Shown piece after piece: positions 52,655-62,000 of a stretch of DNA of 62,000 nucleotides. A program made the translations under genes and the position numbers. The notes under the pieces are model-generated. The model did no database searches, had not been told where the DNA came from, and saw only the letters and a program-made list of their open reading frames with translations. Source of the stretch: Tubiluchus corallicola (lineage: Eukaryota > Priapulida > Priapulimorpha > Priapulimorphida > Tubiluchidae); the NCBI GenBank assembly GCA_030141605.1, contig JAQGDQ010000214.1:230001-292000 (forward strand), written 5' to 3'. Each line of letters opens with the position of its first letter. Position 1 is the stretch's first letter.

Positions 52655-54046
52655 TGCGTGCGTGTGTGTGTGCGTGTGTGTGTGTGTATAACATACATGT
52701 TATCTAGTTAATAGCATAAGTATATATTAATTATGATTTGTTGCTATGTTAAAATACGCTAAGTGCATTTTGAAAAACAACCAGAGTCAATAAAACTTCT
52801 GGGGGACACGTGTTACTGAATTCCCTGTGAACCAAGAAGCCTTGAAATCGGCACATTACTGACAAGACATCAAATTCTCCCATATGAGCTTATCCACGCA
52901 AATCCCAGAGAAAATAAGCGTGTAGTATTGCATAGCTAATGAATTACAGGGTATTCAGGAAGCCGCTCGACACATTTATGTAGACGTGGTCAAATAATAT
53001 ATACACCGGTAACTTGAAAATTAATCGTTTATGGCAATAGCCCCAAGCTCGGACATCCTAGCTGGAAAATTCAACAACAACAATCCTTCACGAATAAAAG
53101 TTCACAATAAAGAAACATGCACGAAATACAAACGTCTCACTGCATTTTTAATGTATTTACTGTCGTAATTTTTATCTTTAAAATTTCTTTACTGTGATAA
53201 ATGAGGCTACACAAAGTCAGAACAGTGATTTTAGCTTCACTACTTTTCCGGGCATTTTTGTAATTAAGAGCTGTGATTAAGATTTAATTACGTGACTGAA
53301 AAACTGCCAGCCAAACCTACAATTAATCTGCACATATTTTTGTAAAGTTGGTGTAATTTGTACTTTTTTTGAACTTGTTAGATAAACCTCACTCTTTGTA
53401 AACACGCAATCCATGCAGTCAGTATGTGCAATGCATTTTATGAATATAATATTAAATTTGAGAATGTTTAATGTGAGAATATTAAAAGAAATCTCTATTT
53501 TTCGTGTATTCAGTGCTGGATTTTGATTCTGCAGTTCCCTAGGCTACAGACACTGTGGAGAGCCCCGGCCTCCAGTGACAATTTACAAAAGCGTGAATGT
53601 TGGATTCTTCAAATCAGTTTATTCACTAATTCAACATCTACGACACAATGCCAAGATTAGGCCCACATACATGGATGCAGGTTTAGCACAATAAAAAAGA
53701 AGAGATGTTTTGATATTTAAAAAATTAAAATAGTTTATTAAAATATTAAAAACAATACGTACAAATTAAAAAAAAATAAATTGCTGGTATTTACCAGTGT
53801 GTCAGTACCAATGAGGTGGAATAGCGGACACGAAAGCAATTCCAATATTATATAGCATTAATTGAGCGTACTTCTGTAATAGGTTTTTACAGTAAATTTA
53901 TCTTATTTAATCTCTGCAGACGCCCCCCCACCCTAGTTAGCGGATGCCCCTTAATCCGGCACGCTGTGTATTAGTGGCATATTGCTTAGTTATAACTATA
54001 AAATGTTATTAAAGCATATCAAAAAGATTAATTTCGTTTTTTTCAG
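50369..54046. other. Intron 1 of the LIM-homeodomain gene
   Basis: It holds a TTAATG array (51631-51656), a tRNA-like remnant with box B GAGTTCAAGCCC on the minus strand (about 51545-51605), a CA/TG array, and a hAT-like terminus CAGTGCTGGATTTTG near 53512 whose partner end I did not find. A stretch at 51954-52268 stays open in two plus-strand frames but has no recognisable family. Confidence 0.4.
52616..52688. repeat. (AC)n-(GTGC/GT)n palindromic array
   Basis: About 16 AC units turn into GTGC and then GT units, so the two halves can pair. Confidence 0.92.
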
Positions 54047-54270
54047 TTGCAGGCAATGCCAGTGATAAACGGGGACTACTCGTCTACGGATTTCCCGTCT
54101 ATTTGCGCTGGATGCGGAGGCAAAATCATTGATAGGTACTACCTTTTAGCTGTAGATAAACAATGGCACGTTCACTGCCTCACCTGCTGTGAATGCAAAA
54201 TTCGTCTGGATTCAGAACTCACCTGTTTTGCAAAGGACGGAAGCATTTACTGTAAAGACGATTATTACAG
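54047..54270 (+). CDS. LIM1 exon of an Lhx2/9 (apterous-group) LIM-homeodomain gene
   Basis: The exon lies between a TTTTTTCAG acceptor and an ACAG|GTATGTG donor (phase 2 out). It encodes a complete first LIM zinc-binding domain: C-X2-C-X17-H-X2-C, then C-X2-C-X18-C-X2-D, beginning CAGCGGKI and ending KDDYYR. The blocks DRYYLLAVDKQWH and SELTCFAKDGSIYCK are characteristic of vertebrate Lhx2/Lhx9 and Drosophila Apterous. These proteins are nuclear transcription factors whose LIM domains bind LDB co-factors. CAGTTGCAG gives tandem acceptors at 54046 and 54052, which would add or drop two residues (LQ). LIM2 and the homeodomain exons lie beyond 62000 or were not found. Confidence 0.93.
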
Positions 54271-54520
54271 GTATGTGAGTACATTTTAAGTTTGTAGACG
54301 GTTCAAGATCATTTTCGTCTTATCAGTTTTTTGTCTTTCCTTCAGTGCAGAAACTACGCAAGACTGTCACATATTTCCATAATGACTATTCACTTTAAAA
54401 GTGATCTCTTTCTTATAAATTTTCTAATTAGAAATTTTTCTAAATCACATTTTATAGCCTCCATGGCATTAACCCAATTCCCAAGACATGAAAATATAAG
54501 AAATGTCAGAAAACCGAAAT

Positions 54521-54568
54521 GATGATAATGGTAATGATGATGATCATGATAATGATGATGATGATGAC

Positions 54569-54627
<59 letters not shown>

Positions 54628-54641
54628 GATGATGATGATGA

Positions 54642-54711
<70 letters not shown>

Positions 54712-54735
54712 ATGATGACGACGATGATCATGATA
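54521..54735. repeat. (GAT)n microsatellite
   Basis: About 200 bp of GAT with two GAGATGATGAT interruptions and GAC/CAT variants at the edges. It lies 250 bp after the LIM1 exon, within the next intron. Confidence 0.95.
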
Positions 54736-55891
54736 ATAAATTCTGAAGTGACGTACGCCACATGTAGAAAATTTACTAAATCTGTGCGAGCCCGTTTAGT
54801 GCTCTCAACTTTGAACAGTCCGCAAAAAATTAATATTTCGCTTATAAACTGAATACAGCTTATAAACACTGTATTGAATGACATAATTATGGGTTTTCAG
54901 CTGCCGAAATGTTAACTTTGGATATTTTATCTGCAATAATACTGTATCTCTATCAGTACGCGGTATACTATTGCAAGTATGACTTGTATGAAGAATCCAA
55001 CTACTACGTGCAATGTTCGTGTATTCTTGGTTATTGGTGGCAGGTCTCATACGTTGTTTGGTAACCTATGCCAAAATCTCACAACACAGAGTTGTGTTCT
55101 AGTTTTAGGTACTTATTATCGAGCCCTCACCCCGTCATGCGTATGTGTCAGAATATTTCTTCATGATTTACATTCTTTGCCCTTTCTGACTTTTATCTAA
55201 ATGTTATTATTGATAAAAGTAACACAGTTCACTGCTACGAATTACCAGCGTACAGCTATCCAGAAAACTAACATCTTGCCGTTGTCTAGCATTGCTTTGA
55301 GCAAATCTCCTCCCACATTATAGCGCAAGTGCTCATCCCTGTAACTATGCCACGCATTCATATAGCACACCTGCAGAGAGTTTAGTAAAATGTCTATAAT
55401 AAATACTTACAGACAACTTCAGGCCATGTGTACTCCATAGAAACTTAATTACAAAACCGTATGCTATCGATGATCAATTTACAACTGAAATTATATTCTT
55501 TTTTGCTAAATTTGTACGCTTTGCTTTGTGCATAAATCTTTAAATAAAGTTTGTAAATGCTTCCTACAGACAAAACGCTTTTAATTCATTACTGGAATAT
55601 ATATATATATATAATATATTCGCATATAATTATAAAACAGATGCATGAATTGCTTGCAATCGTGTATTAGTGTTCAAATGGGTATTTGTGGATTTTTGTG
55701 CGATTTTTGTGCGAAAAAACTACGCGAAATGCTTCAGATAATAACATCTCTAGGGTAAGTTAAAAATGCCCCGGACGAAAAACATGGGCCTGTGTACGCA
55801 AATCATACCTGGGACAAAATGTTTAGTATTAATCTAAAAACAGCTAAAGTTTAAAATTTCCCACACAGAAAAAAATTAGTTCGTGAAGCAG

Positions 55892-55950
55892 ATTAGGGTA
55901 AAGAATGGGGTTAAGGTTGGGGTTAAGGTTAGGGTTAGGGTTAAGGTAAG
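55892..55950. repeat. Degenerate interstitial telomere-like (TTAGGG) tract
   Basis: GATTAGGGTAAAG, then GGGGTTAAGG, then GGTTAGGGTTAGGGTTAAGG. Two to three perfect TTAGGG units sit among TTAAGG and TTGGGG variants. It is short and degenerate, so it does not indicate a chromosome end. Confidence 0.75.
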
Positions 55951-56418
55951 TGTATTCAAGTTATGTGGGGAATTGTAAACTATTTCCCTAGAACAAACCA
56001 CGATAATTCTTATGAATATTATAGCCAGTATAATGAGCATGCGTGGTGGTTAATGCCATTCACTTGAAAATCGTGACGTAACTGGGAGAATTCTTAACAT
56101 TTCGTAAGCGCGCGCTGCTTAAGCTAATTCAAACTTCTGCAATTTACCTAATGTTCATTCAAAAACATTACAAAATCGTTATCTATTTTTTTTTACAAAT
56201 CTTATTATACTTTTAATGGAAATTGACAGCGCGCTACTTTTCTTCAATACGAATGACGTCATTGGAGGAAGAATGAACTTCCAGAACGGGAGCGCCCAAG
56301 CATGTAGTGATCGCAGCTTTAAAGTGCTTTTACTAATCACACGAGGCGTTTGTTGCGTTTTTATTACTAAGTCTTTCTAACACTTTTAGCGAAAATTGAA
56401 ATAAGCCTAACCTCCTAG

Positions 56419-56528
56419 AAGGCTTGGTCTTTCCTTTAATTCTTGCAATAGGCACGTCGTCTCGCATGCATATAAGGCTTGGTCTTTCCTTTAATTCTTG
56501 CAATAGGCACGTCGTCTCGCATGCATGT
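56419..56528. repeat. 55-bp tandem duplication, nearly identical
   Basis: Two 55-bp units starting AAGGCTTGGTC and ending TCTCGCATGCAT(A/G)T differ at one position, so the duplication is recent. Confidence 0.93.
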
Positions 56529-57732
56529 AATTGAATATATTGTAACAAATTGCCCGTAAAGGAGAAGCATGTGTCGACCAATATGCCACTTAGCTATTCA
56601 TTAATTTTTGATGGCGACCATGAATAAGCTGATTAATAAGCAACAACGGTAACAATAAAGCAGCCCTTTGGACCGTTATTATGTAAAACTGAGCAACATA
56701 TAATCAGAAATACGTATTTTTAATAATCCTTGATTTTTTAAAAATATAAATAATTCAGGAACTAAACATAGAATAAGAATTATAATCAATATTTTACATT
56801 ATAAAAATTTGATTTTTCACAACCTCGTTGTTTTTTTAAATCAATCCATTTCTTCTTTAGTTGGTTCATTAGTCTGTTTGCTTGACTGTTCGTAGGTTTG
56901 TTTAGGTTAGCTGTTTTCTGCTTTACTTATTTGTTAATTCCTTTGCGTTATTTGTTTATTTGTTCTTATCTAAACTGCCAAAACTTAGTTTCTCAATATA
57001 AACGAACGCATGAAAACTGGTGTGAAATGTCAGGTATTAGTTAAATTTGCTTAGGATAACCTCTCTAGTGTGTTAGCCTCTTAAAAACTATGATCAAAAC
57101 AATCATTAAGCAAAATTATACTGTGTAGGACTGAAAATATGAGAGCTTGCCTGAATCTTACCTCTTTAAGATGAGTAAAACGTTGAATGTCCTTTATAGT
57201 CGAATTGATATCTCATTGAATAAATCGTTATCATAATCATTATGATACCAAAATAATATGCAAAATTTTAGCAGACAATAGGGAGCTGTTGTATTTTGTT
57301 TTGTTTAAAAGCTCATTCCTTTGTTACTGTGCATAATTGGCATTGCATGATTTCTTTGCTTGAGTCAGTTGATTATTGTAATTTGCTTTCGCCTTTTTTC
57401 CTGACTGCTTAAAATTGTTGAACTTTTACAATTTTACCTTGATTTGATTACTTGAAATTCTACTGCTTCGTTTTATTTCATGATAAGTATGCTTCACTTG
57501 TAATCTTAGTATCTCCACAGAATAAGGATAGTTTGACTTGATGATCTCTTTCGGTCTTTCGCCATCCTTTTTCCACATTTAAGAAACTTATTATTGTACT
57601 AATTTACGATGCTTGGATATAATATTATGGAAATTTTACTATATCTAAATCTACTGAATCTGAATAAGCAGTTGATTATTTATTTACTTATTTCAGGATC
57701 TTCATTGGCTGAAAATTACAAATAAACTGCTG

Positions 57733-57952
57733 AAACAGTATGAACCAGTGTGTAAAAAGAAAATTAAAATCAAAAATAGCAGAACTACATCATTGATTTA
57801 AAATATAATAAATTGGAAAGAGAAAAAGATTTACTTATTACTTATTACAGCTATTTTTACTCTTTCTATATTTTATTTTAAATAAACTTTGAATCAATGA
57901 TGTTGTGCTATTTGTTCTTAATTTCATTTTTTCATACTAGTACGTACTGTTT
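57733..57952. mobile_element. Hairpin MITE with ~80-bp diverged arms
   Basis: The left arm (AAACAGTA, then AAAAATAGCAGAACTACATC, then ATTGATTTAAAATATA) is complemented by the right arm (TATATTTTATTTTAAATAA, then TCAATGATGTTGTGCTATTT, then ACTGTTT). Arms are about 80 bp with a short centre. Non-coding. Confidence 0.75.
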
Positions 57953-57997
57953 TAACATTTTGTTTGTAATTTTCTCCTGGTGAAGCGCAAGCACCTG

Positions 57998-58000
57998 AAA

Positions 58001-58032
<32 letters not shown>
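57998..58032. repeat. (AAAT)n array
   Basis: About eight AAAT units. Confidence 0.92.
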
Positions 58033-58286
58033 CTATTGTTGGACTATAAAGGACATTCACCGTTTTATTCATGCTAAAGACGGCAAGCTTCAGGAGAACT
58101 CTCTCGTATTTTAAGTACTGGTATAATTTTGTTTATATACTAAATTTTAACGTCCGAATATGAAGAAATGTTAGTTCCACTGTACTAATTCTATAATAGT
58201 AAAACTAACATGTTTCCTGACAGACCGTAATAGTATCAAGTTGGTAAAACAGCGATCAGGGTACACATCACAGTTTGATTACTTAC

Positions 58287-58436
58287 CGTGGCAAAATATT
58301 TTCGCACACGCCAAGCACAGGAACCGCGACTCGTCTAGTATTTTTGCGACAAATTCTTTCTCGTCGGACGCGTTAACGGTTTTTTGTGAAAAAACAAGAA
58401 GTGAAATAAGACACGGCTGATTCCTGTGACTGCATG
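58287..58436 (-). CDS. Exon-like minus-strand segment with CxxC
   Basis: It ends at a strong donor (CACG|GTAAGT, exon end 58287). The upstream frame reads NASDEKEFVAKILDESRFLC and then LACAKIFCH, with a C-X2-C pair that could begin a C2H2-type zinc finger completed by the next exon. The 5' border is unclear: several AGs but no good pyrimidine tract in the right phase. A box B-like GTTCGAGTCC just upstream on the minus strand raises the alternative that part of it is SINE-derived. Confidence 0.25.
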
Positions 58437-59584
58437 TGAGGAAGGTCCGGACTCGAACGCGCGATATTCGCAATAAACGATTGCAAAAACGCAGATCTAT
58501 TAATTGCTGTCACCAATTTTCTTCATATTTGAAACCGTGTACGTATTCATAATAAATTACTATTTCGCAGGAACTAAGTGCAGTTTTAAACAAGTGCAGC
58601 TATGGGTATTTTAACAGCTGTAAGAATCATTTTCCTGCAGTTAAAGTGTACCTAATACGCGTGGGGTTTCTTATGCAAAAGGTAAAACTTAAGTTTAAGT
58701 AATACTTTTTAGCGTAATAGTAAAACAAAAAATTAAATTAAGCCTGTTTGTACAATAAATAATGAATTTTTGTACATTTTCAACGTTCTTACAAAGAAAA
58801 ATATGATGTAATATAATATAATATATGTAACGCTGGCATATTTGTAGAATCAGACGTTTCGTTCAAGATTTCCTTTACTAAAGAAATAAAATGCAGAAAA
58901 GCAGTGAATGAAAAGAATAAAAGAAAAAGGCGTGAAAAGCTCTCGGGTGAATCCTCGCTGTCTGAATAATTTTCAATGCTACGGCATAAAAACTTACCAA
59001 GCGATAAAAGACACAGCTTTAGGTGCGGAATAATGCCTTTTAATATGTTTTCATATTAACTAACTATGAAAACTTGATAAAATATTAATCATAAAGAGAT
59101 CACGGGCCGCTTCTAAATCAACAGCTAAATGTTCAGAAGACTGGCAGCCATGCATCTATTTACGCCGAAATGTTTGCTCTACGGCTTAAGCTTGTTTGAA
59201 TAGTTTTGAAAAGATGAACAGTGGTTCGCGCGAATTCCATGTGCATTTGTCACAAAGTTTGAATGCACCACAGAAAAAATTAAACGCTCCCATTCGAGCA
59301 ACAGCCACGCGTGGAAATACACGAAACTTGAGCCTTAATTTGCAACTGCAGTGCAATGCTAGCCGTCCGTAAAAACGTTTATGGTGACATTCTACTTTAT
59401 TATGTTATATTAGTTTGTATTAGGGATGATTAATCATATATTGCCACATTTTAAGTCGGATAAAAATTATACATTTAGCACAAATAATACTGCAAAAGCA
59501 TTTCTGATAATTAAATAATAGATTAAAAACTTAATTAACGGCGGGCGAGCCCAACTATTGATGACATGACAAACTAACATAATT
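58437..59584. other. Nothing recognised
   Basis: A/T-rich DNA with no exon or repeat that I can support. Confidence 0.3.
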
Positions 59585-60035
59585 TTCTATAGCAAAAATA
59601 TTCCACGAGCGTGTTGCACGTGTTTGCGAAAGCGAAAACTGAAGTACAGTGCTACTGTAAGATATTCAGTGGTTTGTACTAAAACTAGGCAAGTTTTAAG
59701 ATAAAAATTCAAGTTTTAAATTTACCGTTGTGTTCACGCATGAGCTGTCGAACGTGTGCAGTTTGTTACAAACTAACTCATCTGAACTGAGAGGTACAAC
59801 ACCTGTTTTTTGTGCAATGTGTTTCCGAAATGTAGGTGCCAGTGCCCGTCTAACTAGCGAATGGCGAAATGCATGCAACAGCGAAGAACTAGTGGCACAA
59901 ACGCGAAATTGTATTTGTGTGGTGATAATTCTTTCACGTAAATCATTTTTGAAAAAATAGTATGTTTTCTTTCAATATTTTAAAGAGTAGATTGTTTTAA
60001 CCTGCCGTTTAAGATTGGGTCCGATTTTGCTTTAA
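59585..60035 (+). repeat. Dispersed repeat family R, copy 3
   Basis: It aligns collinearly with 45715-45990 apart from extra internal sequence, and in inverted orientation with 48495-49150 (TGCGAAAGCGAAAACTGAAG region). Short open frames inside it are not supported as genes. Confidence 0.7.
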
Positions 60036-60779
60036 CTGTAACGTGTTATGATGCTGCTTTAGAAAATTTGATCAAAATTACCTGTAATAAGAAATTACTG
60101 CAAATTTAACGTATTTACTGTTATTGAGTCTCCAAAAGAATAAAAAGAGAATTAATAAATTTTATTGTTTTGCTTAAGGGCTGTAATATTAAAAATTATT
60201 GCATTAACATAGTAATAGTAAAAAAAGAGTGAATTAAAAACATTCCGCTTTTAAAAATGGTAGGTTTTTTAATAGATCATAGATTGCATTGTAATTTAAT
60301 ACTCAAGAAACTAAATCTCAGCTGTACACAAATGAAATCTGAGGATACTGTACAGAAACCCGCTAAAAAGATCTACAATAACTTTTTTGGTGAGAGGTAA
60401 TCTTAAGGTTTTCCTATATTTACAGACTTTTCGACAAGAATATAATGGGCACTTACAGAAAATTTGCATAGTTAACGTACGCTTCTAGGTTTGCGCTCTG
60501 CACACATTCCATTTGTATTGACGTTTGGATTCCTAACATTAAATTTTTGATATTTAAATTACGTGTTTCAGACGCAGCTATATAGCATACCATGATGCCA
60601 AACCTGTATCTGCATTTGAGAATAATAAAGTTAAAATTTGTAACAGCCCATAACTTTTTTATTAAGTTAGACCTTTTTTATGTTTTCATCACCGGTTTTT
60701 TTTCTTTCTTTAAATTGTCTGTTTTTTGTATTTATTCATGCCGTTTATGAAGTTAACACAGCACAAGTTTTCTTACAGT

Positions 60780-60895
60780 GTTGACTTGATGTGTCTTCGT
60801 GGGCTGATGATTTGAACCTTGTAGGTTACATATCGTTCTGTACGTACATGTACACAATGGCATTGTATATAATAAATCTAATCTAATTTTGAATA
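60780..60895 (+). mobile_element. Possible LINE 3' tail
   Basis: GGGCTGATGATTTGAACCTTG leads through TGTACACAATGGCATTG to ATAATAAATCTAATCTAAT. Short ATCTA-type tails like this are common at CR1-like LINE ends. No reverse-transcriptase sequence is seen. Confidence 0.3.
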
Positions 60896-61584
60896 TACAT
60901 ATTTAAAAATTTCATAACATTGAAACCATGAATATATTGTAGCATATTAACTTACTTAAGTAATAATGATGCATAATCATTAATAGTATCGTTAACGTAA
61001 TCAAACATGGGACGTAATCAAATCACATACAATTGGTGGCAGTAAGTTACTAAAGTTAGTAATGCGTCTTTAACCAGAAGAATGGGCACAACTAAAGCAC
61101 GTGGGTAATATATAAATCTCTAATTCAAGGGTTTCTGTGAAGATCTTTGAGGATTTGCCTAAATATGTGCTATAATCCTTCATTACAGTATCACAGGGCG
61201 TTAAACATCACTTCAAATCTTTAAGTATGCACTGCCCACAACAGCTATACCACACAGTTCTGTTCATGCCAAGAAAGGCATTATCTAAACGCTTTAATAG
61301 TTGTATGATTGTGTTTTATGTTCTGGTTTTATGTAAGCCGTGAGCACCCCACCGGGAAACACTTCAAACCTGATTCTATACAAATTCGACCGGCGTGAGA
61401 CATAATACCCTCTACTTCGTACCCATACGATCGGTTTCTATGCCCCTACATGTTGCCTCCTATACATAGCTCGCCAGTTTATTGTAGCATAGCAATGGCT
61501 AGCCCTGCAAGACTATAGAACGTTCTAGCTATTTTGTGACTGTTTGTTATTCTATCTAGCAGCACAAGGACTCGCATTATTTAC

Positions 61585-61710
61585 CTGGTAGTTGTACGCA
61601 TCTGTCCGAATCGACGAGAAACCGTTTTCGGCTGAAATTCGGTTCAGAGGTGACGTTTCCTGTTTTGCATACATACAGCTAGTCTGAACAGGGGCAGGTG
61701 GAAGTACCAT
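61585..61710 (-). CDS. Candidate first coding exon of an unrecognised minus-strand gene
   Basis: An ATG at 61710 is preceded by an in-frame TGA 18 nt upstream. The frame then runs 42 codons (MVLPPAPVQTSCMYAKQETS, then NRISAENGFSSIRTDAYNYQ) to a donor CCAG|GTAAAT at 61585, phase 0. The composition (Pro, Ser, polar, acidic/Lys) is like the disordered N-terminus of a transcription regulator. No family can be named. The next exon was not identified; the 58.3-kb segment is a possible but unproven partner. Confidence 0.4.
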
Positions 61711-62000
61711 ACTTCCCGTAGCGTTTCATATAAACCTCAAAATTACTACCGGTAAAATGTTAAACCCTCAAAAGACCTATTCAACGCAGAGAATGTATTC
61801 AAAACACGACCGAGCAACAAAAGATCTATAAAATTTTCTAATAATTATTTTGGAATAAATTATTATGTGGCAAAACGAATAACACGCACCTTTTAAAACG
61901 AAAATTGCTGTTTATAGCTGTTAAGAATAAATTTAGCAATAGACTATATAATAGCATATAGGTAGAGCAAGAGAGAATATTATATAATCCAAAACAACAA

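Larger units (their letters stand above)
54736..58286. other. Long intronic/intergenic stretch, no LIM2 exon seen
   Basis: I looked for the conserved second LIM domain on the plus strand and did not find it. The recognisable items are repeats, listed separately: (AT)n at 55594-55620, the telomere-like tract, the 55-bp duplication, the hairpin element and (AAAT)n. A TGACGTCA lies near 56254. Confidence 0.4.

Noticed and set aside
54271-62000. LIM2 or homeodomain exons of the Lhx2/9-type gene
   Set aside because: I searched by eye for the second LIM cysteine pattern and for homeodomain helix 3 on the plus strand and found neither.

Overview
This is animal nuclear DNA. Three things show it: split genes with GT-AG introns, metazoan gene families (a serpin, an Lhx2/9-type LIM-homeodomain gene and a receptor ectodomain), and a short degenerate TTAGGG tract. 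It is strongly A+T-rich and full of microsatellites, short inverted-repeat transposons and decayed LINE/SINE copies. An invertebrate is most likely, but nothing here fixes the phylum.

Left part (1-9.3 kb). A reverse-transcriptase relic ends in a long AAT array. Next comes a minus-strand gene that ORF calling misses because its exons are short. I rebuilt seven exons between 9251 and 1894 whose splice phases all agree. They give the first 299 residues of a signal-peptide-bearing ectodomain of the ANF-receptor / ionotropic-glutamate-receptor amino-terminal type. Its introns hold a foldback-like transposon and a microsatellite. The rest of the gene must lie beyond base 1.

Middle-left (9.3-21.3 kb). 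About 4.5 kb of intergenic DNA separates that gene from a divergently transcribed, complete seven-exon serpin (389 residues). The serpin has no signal peptide and has an inhibitory-type hinge with a predicted Arg-Ser reactive bond. Two of its introns carry copies of one ~665-bp terminal-inverted-repeat element. A third copy at 42.7 kb has itself been hit by a LINE 3' fragment.

Middle (21-49 kb). I see no gene I can name here. There are candidate exons (27.3, 27.6, 28.7 and 41.0-41.4 kb), a tRNA-derived SINE family, several hairpin MITEs, a 57-bp minisatellite, and an 800-bp hexanucleotide array with a nested, mirror-like order of variants.

Right part (49.6-62 kb). A GC-richer promoter-like block leads into the probable first exon of an Lhx2/9 (apterous-group) gene. 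An unmistakable LIM1 exon follows at 54.05 kb. LIM2 and the homeodomain are not in the window. Near the right edge, a minus-strand exon with a good start and donor may begin another gene.

The three recognised genes belong to different processes and nothing suggests they work together. I found no CRISPR, operon, phage or defence-like system. The most novel content is the gene hidden in short exons, the transposon architecture and the nested hexamer array.
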